The position numbers were made by a program, and so were the translations under genes. The notes beneath the pieces were generated by a model that made no database searches, was not told the origin of the DNA, and saw only the letters and a list, made by a program, of their open reading frames with translations. From Microbaculum marinisediminis (GTDB lineage: Bacteria; Pseudomonadota; Alphaproteobacteria; Rhizobiales; Tepidamorphaceae), in the NCBI RefSeq assembly GCF_025397915.1, contig NZ_JALIDZ010000001.1:124001-188000 (forward strand): 64,000 bases of DNA, in the 5' to 3' direction. The number at the start of each line of letters is the position of its first letter. Positions within the stretch are counted from its first letter, which is position 1. Shown here one piece after another: positions 53,394 to 62,947 of the stretch.

Positions 53394-55367
53394 ATGCGGG
53401 AGAACGACGAGAACGGCACCTGGACCAGACCCCTTCGCATCCATCTCGGGCTTGTCTTCGTGGTCCTGCTGATCGCTATCGCCGGGCCGATGCTCTGGCT
53501 GTCCTACGACCGCGGGCACGATGCGGCCTACGAGGCCATCGACCTCGAAATGGCGTCGGTCTCCGAGCGCATCGTCGATCATTACCGCATCGCGTTCGCC
53601 GACAAGCTGGCGATGGCGCAACTGGCGGCCGGGCTGGACGACATGGCGACGTCGCCACCGGCCAGCCTCGACGAAAAGCGCGGCTTTTTGTTCGAGACCA
53701 TCGCACTCGCGCCGGACCTGGACGGCATCTTCGTAGGATATCCCGACGGCCGCTTCCTGCGCCTGGTGAGCCTGCGCGAAGGTTCCCCCTGGCGGGCGCC
53801 GCTGGACGCACCGGAAGACGCCGTCGCGGCTATGGAGATGATCATCCCCGACGCGGCGGGCGATCCGACCGTGCGCTGGACGTTTCTCGGCGCCGATGGC
53901 GAACCGACCTCGTTCATCCCGGCCAGGCCGACGGACTTCGATCCGCGCACGCGGATCTGGTATCGCGAGGCGACCCAGGCGACAGGGCCGATCGCCACCG
54001 AGCCTTACTTCATGCCGTTCAGCGGCGCCTACGTGAAGACCATCGCACTCAAGCACAAGACCGATCCGGGCGTGGTGATCGCCGCCGACGTTCTCATGGA
54101 TACCGTGGCGCGTTTCCTGGACGAGGAGCGGGTGTCGCCGAACGCGCATTCCTACATCTTCGATCCGGACGGCAAGCTGATCGTCCACTCCGACCCGGTC
54201 CTGATGGCCGAACTCATCGAGATCGCCAACGGTCAACGCGGCGACGACCATGTCGACCTCGCCGAGCACGACCCGCTGCTTAATCAGGTCGGCGACGCGC
54301 TGAAGACCTCCCGCAGCGGCCGGACGCATTTCGCGCACGCCGGAAAGGTCTACGAGGTACTGCTCGCGCCGATCGATTTCCTCTCGACGTTCGCGGGCTA
54401 CACCATCGCGGTCGCCGCGCCGCGAAGCGACTTCACGGCCGACGTCGAAAGGGGGCTGCATCAGGGGCTCGCGATCGGCATCGGCGTCCTGGGGCTCGGG
54501 ATCGCCATCACCGTCATCATTTCCCGGCTGATCAGCCGGTCGCTGACGACGCTCACCGGACAAGCGTTGCGGCTGAGGGATTTCGATTTTTCCGAGCCCC
54601 CGCCCCTGCGCTCGCGGATCTCGGAAATCGTCACGCTGAACGGCGCACTCGCCTCCGCGCGCATCGCGATAAGCTCGTTCGGGCTTTACGTGCCGAAGGA
54701 ACTCGTCCGCCGCATCGTCGATTCGGGCCTGTTCGACCGGCGTGCCGCGGTGCGGGAGACCGTCACCGTCATGTTCACCGACATCAAGGATTTCACGACG
54801 ATCTCGGAGCAGAACGCGCCGGAGACCGTCGTCTCCATGCTGTCGGACTATTTCGAGTTGCTCAATGGCTGCGTGGACGCGAACAACGGGACGATCGTCC
54901 AGTTCCTGGGCGATTCCATCAACGCGATGTGGAACGCGCCCGTCGCCTCGCCCGACCATGCGCGGGACGCCTGCCGCTGCGCCCTGCAGATGAAGGAGGC
55001 GCTGGCGGCGTTCAACGCCGCGCAGCGTGCCGCGGGAAAGCCCGAACTGATCACACGCATCGGCATCCATACCGGGCCGGCGGTGGTCGGCAACGTCGGG
55101 GCCGAGGACCGGCTCCAATATACGGCGATGGGCGATACCGTGAACGTCGCCTCGCGGCTGGAAGGGATGAACAAGGAGCTCGGCACCGCAATCCTCGTCA
55201 GCAGGCAGACATACGATCTGTGTGCAGGTGAGCCGGGCGCAGGCAATCTGGCCGCAGACAAAATCGACTTCACCGCGCGGGGCGAAGTTCAGGTAAAAGG
55301 GCGGTCAGAGCCGCTCGAGGTGTTCGAGCCGCGCCGCATCGTCACGCCGGCGCAAAGCGGAACGTAG
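53394..55367 (+). CDS. Membrane class III adenylate/guanylate cyclase with Cache-like sensor
   Basis: This is a 657-residue protein. It has a membrane helix (17-36), a large periplasmic Cache-like domain (about 40-350; WYREATQATGPI and SYIFDPDGKLIVHSD are typical), a second helix (about 358-382), a HAMP-like linker and a cyclase domain (about 455-640). The domain has metal Asp463 in FTDIKDF and Asp507 in QFLGDSIN, plus YTAMGDTVNVASRLEG. The expected Lys at the base-selecting position is Gln503, so nucleotide specificity is uncertain. An extracytoplasmic signal is likely converted into cyclic nucleotide. Confidence 0.88.
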   Translation: MRENDENGTWTRPLRIHLGLVFVVLLIAIAGPMLWLSYDRGHDAAYEAIDLEMASVSERIVDHYRIAFADKLAMAQLAAGLDDMATSPPASLDEKRGFLFETIALAPDLDGIFVGYPDGRFLRLVSLREGSPWRAPLDAPEDAVAAMEMIIPDAAGDPTVRWTFLGADGEPTSFIPARPTDFDPRTRIWYREATQATGPIATEPYFMPFSGAYVKTIALKHKTDPGVVIAADVLMDTVARFLDEERVSPNAHSYIFDPDGKLIVHSDPVLMAELIEIANGQRGDDHVDLAEHDPLLNQVGDALKTSRSGRTHFAHAGKVYEVLLAPIDFLSTFAGYTIAVAAPRSDFTADVERGLHQGLAIGIGVLGLGIAITVIISRLISRSLTTLTGQALRLRDFDFSEPPPLRSRISEIVTLNGALASARIAISSFGLYVPKELVRRIVDSGLFDRRAAVRETVTVMFTDIKDFTTISEQNAPETVVSMLSDYFELLNGCVDANNGTIVQFLGDSINAMWNAPVASPDHARDACRCALQMKEALAAFNAAQRAAGKPELITRIGIHTGPAVVGNVGAEDRLQYTAMGDTVNVASRLEGMNKELGTAILVSRQTYDLCAGEPGAGNLAADKIDFTARGEVQVKGRSEPLEVFEPRRIVTPAQSGT

Positions 55368-55383
55368 ACAGGAGACCTGGTAC

Positions 55384-55701
55384 ATGATCGTCGAGATGGT
55401 CAGCTTCGAAGCCCCCGAGGGCATGAGCAACGATGACATCGTCGCGGACGCGCGCGGCGTCGTCGCCCATTGGCAGGCCAACCCCGATCTCGTCCGCAAG
55501 CATTTCGTGCGCGCCGCGGACGGAAAGCTCGCCGGCATCTATGTCTGGCCGAACAAGGAAGCAGCGCGCAAGGCGCACGACGCCGCCTGGATTGCCCGGT
55601 TCAAGGACCGCACGGGCACGGAGCCGACCTTCGCCTATTTCGACCTGTTCATGGTGATCGACAACGAGGCGGGCACGGTCAGCGAGTTCCCCCTTCCCTA
55701 A
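55384..55701 (+). CDS. YdhR-like small protein, alpha-beta barrel fold
   Basis: This 105-residue protein looks like a dimeric alpha-beta barrel (ABM/YdhR-type): VEMVSFEAPEGMS, FVRAADGKLAGIYVWPNKEAARK and a final FDLFMVIDNEAG. Such proteins are often monooxygenase-like or binding proteins with no known substrate. The ATG at 55384 has AGGAGA upstream. It lies 16 bp after the cyclase and is probably co-transcribed. Confidence 0.7.
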   Translation: MIVEMVSFEAPEGMSNDDIVADARGVVAHWQANPDLVRKHFVRAADGKLAGIYVWPNKEAARKAHDAAWIARFKDRTGTEPTFAYFDLFMVIDNEAGTVSEFPLP

Positions 55702-55813
55702 CATACTCCCGCCGCGCTCACGCTACGGCAGGGCTGGCATGCGCCGTCGGCGATAGGCGGCCGGTGCGCGCCGTGCTATTGGCGGTGAGAAACGTCTTCG
55801 AGGGCCCCCGATC

Positions 55814-56737
55814 ATGTCCGACGCGACCGGCCGCACGGCGGACACCGCCGCGTCCATGCGCCCTGCCCTCGTGGTGGCGCTGTCCATCTTCCTGCTGTCG
55901 GGCATGGACGCCATCGTAAAAGGGTTCGGTCCGGAATCTTCGATCCTGCAGATCGTCTGGCTGCGCTACGTGATGGGCGCGGCGTTCGCGTTCGTCGTCT
56001 TCTTGGCGACGGGACCGCACCGGATCACCCGGCAATCGCTCAAGTCCAACGGCCTGCGCGCCTCGGTGATGATCGTCGCCGCCGGATCGTTCTTCTACGC
56101 CATCACGCGGATGCCACTGGTCGAAGCGGTGACGCTGTCCTTCACCGCGCCGATCTTCATGATCCTGATCGCCAGGCTGATCCTCGGCGAACCGGTCACC
56201 ACACGGGCGATCGGGGCCGTCGGCCTCGGCTTCGTCGGCATCGTCGTCGTCGTCGCCGGAGACTTCGGCTCGGGTCAGGCGCTGACGCCGGCCGGGATCG
56301 CGGCGGCGCTGTTGTCGGCGATCGCCTACGCGCTCGGCATCGTGCTTCTGCGCAAGCACTCCGCCCACGACGCCATCCCCGTGCTGATCTTCATGCAGGC
56401 GATCCTCGCCGCCATCGTCCTGACGCCGGTCGGGATCGCGACCTGGACCGGGATCGGCATGCACGACCTGATCGCGTTCGTCGTGGTCGGGCTACTCGGC
56501 ACCACCGGGCACCTGCTGATCGCCTGGGGGTTCAAGCACGCCGAGGCCGGCCGGCTGGCGCCGCTGGAATACACCAATCTGCTGTGGGCGACCGCGTTCG
56601 CGATGCTGTTCTTCCAGGAACGGCCCGGTCCGGCCACCTATCTGGGCGCGGCGCTGATCATTCTCGCCTGCCTGATCGCCACCCGTCCGGGGTGGCCGAT
56701 CTTCCCGCGGCGGCGCTATACGGCGCCGGGAGACTGA
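55814..56737 (+). CDS. EamA (DMT) family transporter
   Basis: This is a 307-residue membrane protein with about ten helices in two EamA repeats. Examples are [20 protein letters not shown] and the late [20 protein letters not shown]. It is the third EamA protein in this window, and each differs. The substrate is unknown. The stop is 41 bp before the groES promoter -35 box. Confidence 0.88.
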   Translation: MSDATGRTADTAASMRPALVVALSIFLLSGMDAIVKGFGPESSILQIVWLRYVMGAAFAFVVFLATGPHRITRQSLKSNGLRASVMIVAAGSFFYAITRMPLVEAVTLSFTAPIFMILIARLILGEPVTTRAIGAVGLGFVGIVVVVAGDFGSGQALTPAGIAAALLSAIAYALGIVLLRKHSAHDAIPVLIFMQAILAAIVLTPVGIATWTGIGMHDLIAFVVVGLLGTTGHLLIAWGFKHAEAGRLAPLEYTNLLWATAFAMLFFQERPGPATYLGAALIILACLIATRPGWPIFPRRRYTAPGD

Positions 56738-56778
56738 CCCCGGGACGACCGTATCGGCCGTTCCGGCGGCTCCGCCCC

Positions 56779-56807
56779 TTGACAGTCCCACGCCCCCAAC
56801 TTATCTC
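56779..56807 (+). promoter_or_regulatory. groESL promoter (TTGACA, TATCTC, 17-bp spacing)
   Basis: TTGACA (56779-56784) and TATCTC (56802-56807) with a 17-bp spacer lie just before CIRCE. The preceding CT makes CCTTGACA, and CTTATCTCG resembles the alphaproteobacterial RpoH -10 element, so sigma-70 and RpoH may both use it. Confidence 0.75.
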
Positions 56808-56819
56808 GTTCGGCGACTG

Positions 56820-56846
56820 CTGGCACTCATCAATCGAGAGTGCTAA
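56820..56846 (+). promoter_or_regulatory. CIRCE operator (HrcA site)
   Basis: CTGGCACTC (56820-56828), 9-bp spacer, GAGTGCTAA (56838-56846). The right arm matches the CIRCE consensus fully and the left arm at seven of nine positions. It overlaps the likely transcript start region of groES, so HrcA repression is expected. No hrcA gene is in the window. Confidence 0.92.
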
Positions 56847-56916
56847 CAGCCGTCCCAAACACTCTGTGAACCCGTGGCTCCGCGAAGAGAGCCGCACAAT
56901 TTGGAGGGTACTTTAC

Positions 56917-57231
56917 ATGCACTTTCGTCCTCTGCACGACCGTGTGCTTGTGAAGCGCATTAGCGAAGAAGAGAAGACCGCGGGCGGCATCATCATCCCG
57001 GACACCGCCAAGGAAAAGCCGAGCGAAGGCGAAGTCGTCGCCGTCGGCCCGGGCGGCCGGGACGAGGCCGGCAAGCGTACCGCGATGGATGTCAAGGCAG
57101 GCGATCGGATCCTGTTCGGCAAGTGGTCTGGCACCGAGGTGAAGGTCGATGGTCAGGATTACCTGATCATGAAAGAGTCCGACATCATGGGCGTCATCGA
57201 AACCAAGGCTGCGAAGAAGAAAGCCGCGTGA
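56917..57231 (+). CDS. groES: Co-chaperonin GroES
   Basis: GroES caps the GroEL folding chamber as a heptamer. The 104-residue protein starts [14 protein letters not shown] and has the [16 protein letters not shown] mobile loop and [18 protein letters not shown], all standard. The longer frame upstream crosses the promoter and CIRCE, so ATG at 56917, with GGAGGG upstream, is right. The Lys-rich C-terminus precedes a hairpin that overlaps the stop codon. Confidence 0.97.
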   Translation: MHFRPLHDRVLVKRISEEEKTAGGIIIPDTAKEKPSEGEVVAVGPGGRDEAGKRTAMDVKAGDRILFGKWSGTEVKVDGQDYLIMKESDIMGVIETKAAKKKAA

Positions 57232-57256
57232 CCTGACGGGTCGCTGCGGTTTTTTT
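57224..57256 (+). terminator. Terminator-like hairpin between groES and groEL (attenuator candidate)
   Basis: CCGCGTGACC (57224-57233) pairs with GGTCGC (57239-57244) and GCGG (57246-57249), with a single bulged T and loop TGACG, giving a ten-pair stem followed by seven Ts. The stem overlaps the groES stop codon. It could stop a share of transcripts before groEL. Confidence 0.6.
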
Positions 57257-57285
57257 ATTTCTGCGCAAGCACTTAACAGAGGTAG

Positions 57286-58929
<1,644 letters not shown>

Positions 58930-58956
58930 GAAGTCTCCCGCTTATCGCAGATACGA

Positions 58957-58987
58957 GGGGCGGCCTCCGGGCCGCCCCTTTTGTTTT
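58957..58987 (+). terminator. Intrinsic terminator after groEL
   Basis: GGGGCGGCC (58957-58965) and GGCCGCCCC (58970-58978) form a perfect 9-bp stem with loop TCCG, followed by TTTTGTTTT. It lies 28 bp after the groEL stop and is a standard strong terminator. Confidence 0.93.
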
Positions 58988-59099
58988 GGCGCATTCCCCT
59001 TCCCTGCATACCCGTCCCCCGCATACAACTGGTTGCACCCGGTTTCTAACTCTGGTTGAATTTGCCCTAGGGGAAGTCCTATGGACGGGGGCCGGGCCG

Positions 59100-59816
59100 A
59101 TGAAGGCGCGATCGCACCGGCGGTTGGCATTCGCTGCCGCATTCACGGTTGCGCTCGCCGCGACGCCCGGAGCGGCTTCCGAAACCCGTTCGCCGCGCTG
59201 GCACCTGTTCTTCGGTCTCGATGGCGCAGAGGACTCCTACTTCGGACATGGCGGCCTGGTCTGGGCGCCGGTCGGCGACCTCGACCACACGGGCTGGCGG
59301 CTCAGGGCCAGCGTCAACGGCGGCCAGTTCAACTACCTCGCTGGAACCGTGGATATCACCGGCCGCCTGCTGTCGGCGGAGGTGATGCCGGGCTTCCAGT
59401 GGATCGGCGGCAACATGGGACTGACGGTCTACGGCGGGCCGACCGTTCAGGACCAGACGACCGAGCCCTACGATCCGGGCAAGACGCGACAGGGCACGCG
59501 CCTTGGCGCCAAGGTGCTGGTCGAGGGCTGGCTGCGGCTGACCGACACGACGATCCTCAACGGATCGGCCTGCTACGCCACAGCCGCGGAGACCTATTGC
59601 GCCAGGATCGCCGCGAGTGTCGACGTGGCGCCGAACATCAGTCTCGAACCGGAGATCGCCGCCTTCGGCGAGCCGGGCTACGACCAGCAGCGCTACGGCC
59701 TTCTCGTGGGATTCCGGCCATCGCCCGCCATGCAGATCAAGGCCGGCGGCGGCTGGGCCGTGGAGCCGGATGCCGACGGGCCCTATGTCGCCGTGCAGGT
59801 CAAGATATGGAAATGA
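59100..59816 (+). CDS. Cellulose biosynthesis protein BcsS family (outer membrane-like)
   Basis: This is a 238-residue protein with a signal peptide (FAAAFTVALAATPGAASE) and a beta-strand-rich body with alternating aromatic and Gly residues: HLFFGLDGAEDSYFGHGGLVW, WRLRASVNGGQFNY and a final VAVQVKIWK. This matches BcsS proteins of Hyphomicrobiales, thought to be outer-membrane beta-barrels. No cellulose synthase genes are in the window. ATG at 59100 is chosen as the start of the signal peptide. Confidence 0.72.
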   Translation: MKARSHRRLAFAAAFTVALAATPGAASETRSPRWHLFFGLDGAEDSYFGHGGLVWAPVGDLDHTGWRLRASVNGGQFNYLAGTVDITGRLLSAEVMPGFQWIGGNMGLTVYGGPTVQDQTTEPYDPGKTRQGTRLGAKVLVEGWLRLTDTTILNGSACYATAAETYCARIAASVDVAPNISLEPEIAAFGEPGYDQQRYGLLVGFRPSPAMQIKAGGGWAVEPDADGPYVAVQVKIWK

Positions 59817-59829
59817 TCGCAATCGGCAG

Positions 59830-60138
59830 TCAGCGCGGAACGGCCGGGCCGCGCCCGGCCACCAGCCGGAATCCCGCCCACACGATCAACACGATCATCA
59901 CGATCGCCGCCAGCGAGACACCGATATCGCCCCACAGGCCAAGGGGCAGATCGAGGGACGTGGCGACAACCGCGCCGATCGAGGCGGCGAACACGCCGGT
60001 GAACGCCACGCTGACCGGCATGACCACGGGCTCGTTGTCGAGCCATTTCGGCCTGGCCGGCGAACAGTAGACCCGCTGGACGGTCATGAACGCCACTTCC
60101 ACCACGGCGAGCGCGACAACAGAGAGAAGAAAGACCAT
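59830..60138 (-). CDS. Small membrane protein of unknown function
   Basis: This 102-residue protein is predicted to have three membrane helices: LLSVVALAVVEVAFM, VSVAFTGVFAASIGAVVA and VSLAAIVMIVLIVWAGFRLV. YCSPARPKWLDNEP lies between the first two. No family recognised. The ATG at 60138 lacks a strong ribosome-binding site, so the call rests on hydrophobic pattern and codon quality. It converges with BcsS 14 bp away. Confidence 0.5.
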   Translation of the reverse strand: MVFLLSVVALAVVEVAFMTVQRVYCSPARPKWLDNEPVVMPVSVAFTGVFAASIGAVVATSLDLPLGLWGDIGVSLAAIVMIVLIVWAGFRLVAGRGPAVPR

Positions 60139-60464
60139 CGCCGGAACCCCGGATAGGGGACAAGCGTCCCGTTGCGCGAGACGCCCTCGCGCTCGGCTCG
60201 AGGCGGAATTTCCGGCTTTCGCAGGGCGCCTCCCGGACCGTTACGTGCCCACCGGAGGCGCTTTTCAGGCCGGACGCTCCGTCCGACACGTCAGATACTG
60301 CGCCTGGGTTCCGGCTTTCGCAAGCCCGCCCATGGGGGCGCAAAAATAAAATCCGTCGCCTCTTTCAAACCGAACTTCTTCGACAAATATGATTGCAGCG
60401 TCGGCGCCGTTGCGCCCGCCCCGCGGCCCGAAAGGCGCGTGGATCCCCGAAGGAACCGTTTTCG
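60139..60464. other. Intergenic region with short repeats
   Basis: This 326-bp gap between two divergent small genes has no credible gene. TTCCGGCTTTCGC occurs twice (near 60210 and 60309). A stem GCGCCTCC (60226-60233) with GGAGGCGC (60254-60261) is followed by TTTT; whether it terminates anything is unclear. No other structure seen. Confidence 0.5.
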
Positions 60465-60737
60465 ATGTCCACCCCGTTGGAACCTGCCGGGCCGTCGCGT
60501 CCGGCTGCGACCGTCCTCGCGATCGCAATCCTCAACACGATCGGAATGACGATCCTGTTCGGCTCCGAAATCGGTTTCGTCGCGCTTGCGCTGGACTGGT
60601 CGGCCGCCGGGCTACTGCACCTGCCGCCGGAGATCTACCTGCCGCTCGGCGTCATCCCGATGGCCTGCGCCCTCGTCGCCACGGCCTGGATCGCCAAACG
60701 GACGTGGGCCTACGAAACCGGCCGCGTCGTTGACTAG
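60465..60737 (+). CDS. Small membrane protein of unknown function
   Basis: This 90-residue protein has two or three hydrophobic segments ([33 protein letters not shown] and [17 protein letters not shown]). No family recognised. ATG at 60465 with GAAGGA upstream is chosen over the longer frame. Its TAG stop overlaps the convergent hisG stop in CTAG (60734-60737), which supports a real gene end. Confidence 0.55.
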   Translation: MSTPLEPAGPSRPAATVLAIAILNTIGMTILFGSEIGFVALALDWSAAGLLHLPPEIYLPLGVIPMACALVATAWIAKRTWAYETGRVVD

Positions 60738-61708
60738 CCCTCCAGACGCTGCATCACCTTGTCGTAGAGCGGATTGCGGGCCTGGAACACGTACTCGGCC
60801 TGAGTGACGCCGACCGTGTGGGCGCCCTGCTCGCGCAGGTATTCGGCCAGGGGATGGATCGCGCCGACCGGACAGTGCAGAACGAGCGGTCCGCTTTTCT
60901 CCACGCCGTAGGGAGCCTCGCAGCCGAAGCGTCCGATCACGCCCTCCGCGATCTTGCGCGCATCACCCGGGACAACGGCACGAACCTCGCGGATGGTGCG
61001 GGCCCGCTCTTCCGCGGCGATCCGGTCGAGAAGGCTCTTCAGCGCGCGGCGCTGCCGGCCGTTCCATGCCGCCTTCAGGGACGCGACCAGATTGGCCTCG
61101 CTCTTCAGGATGACGCCGTCATCGAGGATCTTCAGCGCGTTGGCGGCGAGCGTCGCGCCGGTCGTCGTGATGTCGACGATCAGGTCCGCCGCGCCGGACG
61201 CCGGCGTGCCTTCCGTGGCCCCCAGGCTCTCGACGATCAGATAGTCGCCGACCGCGTGCTCTGCGAAGAACGCGCGCGTCAGGTTCACGTATTTGGTCGC
61301 GACGCGCAGCCTGCGGCCGTGGCGGGCATGGAACCCCTGCGCCACGTCGTCGAGGTCCGCCATGGTGCGCACGTCGATCCACATCTGCGGCACGGCGACG
61401 ACCACGTTGGCGCCGCCGAAGCCGAGCGGGGTGACGAGCGCGACCGCCTTGTCGGCATCTGGGATCACCTCGCGAACGAGATCCTCGCCGGTAATGCCCA
61501 GATGGACGGCACCGACGCCGATCTCGCGCGTGATCTCGGAGGCCGACAGGAACAGCACCTCGACGCCGGGTACGCCGTCGATCACGCCGCGATAGTCGCG
61601 GGCGCCGCGAGAGCGCTTCACGGCAAGACCGGCGCGGGCGAAGAACCTGTCGGCGTTTTCCTGCAAGCGCCCCTTCGAAGGCACGGCGATCAGCAGCGTT
61701 TCGCTCAT
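60734..61708 (-). CDS. hisG: ATP phosphoribosyltransferase, catalytic subunit
   Basis: HisG starts histidine synthesis by joining PRPP and ATP. The 324-residue protein has [23 protein letters not shown] and the PRPP-binding [21 protein letters not shown] (two blocks). The C-terminal 110 residues exceed the short HisG form and include [19 protein letters not shown]. hisZ sits next to it with a 4-bp overlap, which is normally the partner of short HisG, so the extra domain is noteworthy. ATG at 61708 is chosen. Confidence 0.92.
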   Translation of the reverse strand: MSETLLIAVPSKGRLQENADRFFARAGLAVKRSRGARDYRGVIDGVPGVEVLFLSASEITREIGVGAVHLGITGEDLVREVIPDADKAVALVTPLGFGGANVVVAVPQMWIDVRTMADLDDVAQGFHARHGRRLRVATKYVNLTRAFFAEHAVGDYLIVESLGATEGTPASGAADLIVDITTTGATLAANALKILDDGVILKSEANLVASLKAAWNGRQRRALKSLLDRIAAEERARTIREVRAVVPGDARKIAEGVIGRFGCEAPYGVEKSGPLVLHCPVGAIHPLAEYLREQGAHTVGVTQAEYVFQARNPLYDKVMQRLEG

Positions 61709-62841
61709 GCCGGCTCCTCCCCGACGAGACGGTCGATCCAGATGGCGCATCCCACGGCAGGGACCTCCCGCGGCGCGCCCAGAAGACTCAACAGTTTGTC
61801 GTAGCGACCGCCGCCGACGACCTGGCCCGCCTCTCGGTGCGCCGGATCGTAGATTTCGAACACGAAGCCCGTGTAGTAATCGAGCCGGCGGCCAAACTCG
61901 GCGGAAAAGGTGACCCGCTCCAGCGACACACCGCGCTCGACCATGGTCAGGAACCGGCGGGCGAGACCGACAAGCTGGTCGTTCACGTCGAGACCGGCGC
62001 CATCGGCGATCTCGGTGAAATCCTTCAACGCCGCTTCGGGCTCGCCGCGCACAGCGGCAACGCGGGTCAGCACGTCGCGGGCCTTTTCGTCGAGGCCCCG
62101 GCCGTCGGCAAGCTCGGCCTGTTCCAGCAGGCGCTCGGCGATCTCCTGCGGGCTGCGGCCGCCGATCGGCGCGATGCCGGCAACCGCCACCATCTCCTCG
62201 ACCGCGGCACGCGCCGCTTCCGGATCGGTACGCGCAAGACCGGCAAGGAACGCGTGGCGCTTGTCGTTTGCGGCTAGAGGCGCCGGCTTGCCCGACAGGA
62301 CTTCGGCAAGCCCGCCGGGCCGGCCGAAGGCGGCACGCAGGCGGCGCGGCCACGGCTCGGGCAGCTCAAGGGCGGCGACGAAGGCCATGAACAGGCTCGG
62401 ATCGCCCAGCCTGATCTCGGGATCGCTCAAGCCGAAACGGCTGACGGCATCGAGCGACAGGGCGACGATCTCGGCGTCGGCGTGATCGCGATCCTCGATG
62501 CCGTAGAGCTCGATGCCGGCCTGGATGAATTCGCCCGGCGTGCCCTGCTGGGGACGGTAGCGGAACACCGGCCCGAGATAGGAATAGCCGGCGGCCTTGT
62601 CGGCGGCAGAACCGGCGAGATGATCGAGGCTGACGGGGATCGTGTAATCGGGCCTAAGGCATAGCTCGTGGCCGGAGGGATCCTGCACGAGATAGAGCCG
62701 GCGGCGAATGTCCTCGCCCGACATCTCGAGGAACACCGAGGCCGGCTGCAGGATCGGCGGATCGACGCGATTGAGTCCGCGCTCGGCGAAGAACGCGAGC
62801 AGCGCGTCAAGGCTTTTGTCTTTGTCGGCGGGCCGGATCAT
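61705..62841 (-). CDS. hisZ: ATP phosphoribosyltransferase regulatory subunit
   Basis: HisZ is a catalytically inactive HisRS-like protein that activates HisG. The 378-residue protein keeps the class II synthetase fold, with [13 protein letters not shown] (motif 2-like), [20 protein letters not shown] (two blocks) and [14 protein letters not shown] near the end, and lacks tRNA-binding parts. ATGA overlap (61705-61708) links it to hisG. hisS is 106 bp upstream, giving a hisS-hisZ-hisG order. Confidence 0.93.
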   Translation of the reverse strand: MIRPADKDKSLDALLAFFAERGLNRVDPPILQPASVFLEMSGEDIRRRLYLVQDPSGHELCLRPDYTIPVSLDHLAGSAADKAAGYSYLGPVFRYRPQQGTPGEFIQAGIELYGIEDRDHADAEIVALSLDAVSRFGLSDPEIRLGDPSLFMAFVAALELPEPWPRRLRAAFGRPGGLAEVLSGKPAPLAANDKRHAFLAGLARTDPEAARAAVEEMVAVAGIAPIGGRSPQEIAERLLEQAELADGRGLDEKARDVLTRVAAVRGEPEAALKDFTEIADGAGLDVNDQLVGLARRFLTMVERGVSLERVTFSAEFGRRLDYYTGFVFEIYDPAHREAGQVVGGGRYDKLLSLLGAPREVPAVGCAIWIDRLVGEEPA

Positions 62842-62947
62842 CGGTCTTGGTCCGATTTCGCGGGGTTATTTAAGCGAATACGAAAGAGTCGCAGCCTTTT
62901 AGCAGGCGCGTGCGCGGAAGGCGACAGGCTGGCCTGCCGCATTGGCG

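Noticed and set aside
60226-60265. Stem GCGCCTCC/GGAGGCGC followed by TTTT as an intrinsic terminator
   Set aside because: It faces the plus strand, where no upstream gene ends, and it has a long loop, so it may be chance. A small RNA ending there cannot be excluded.
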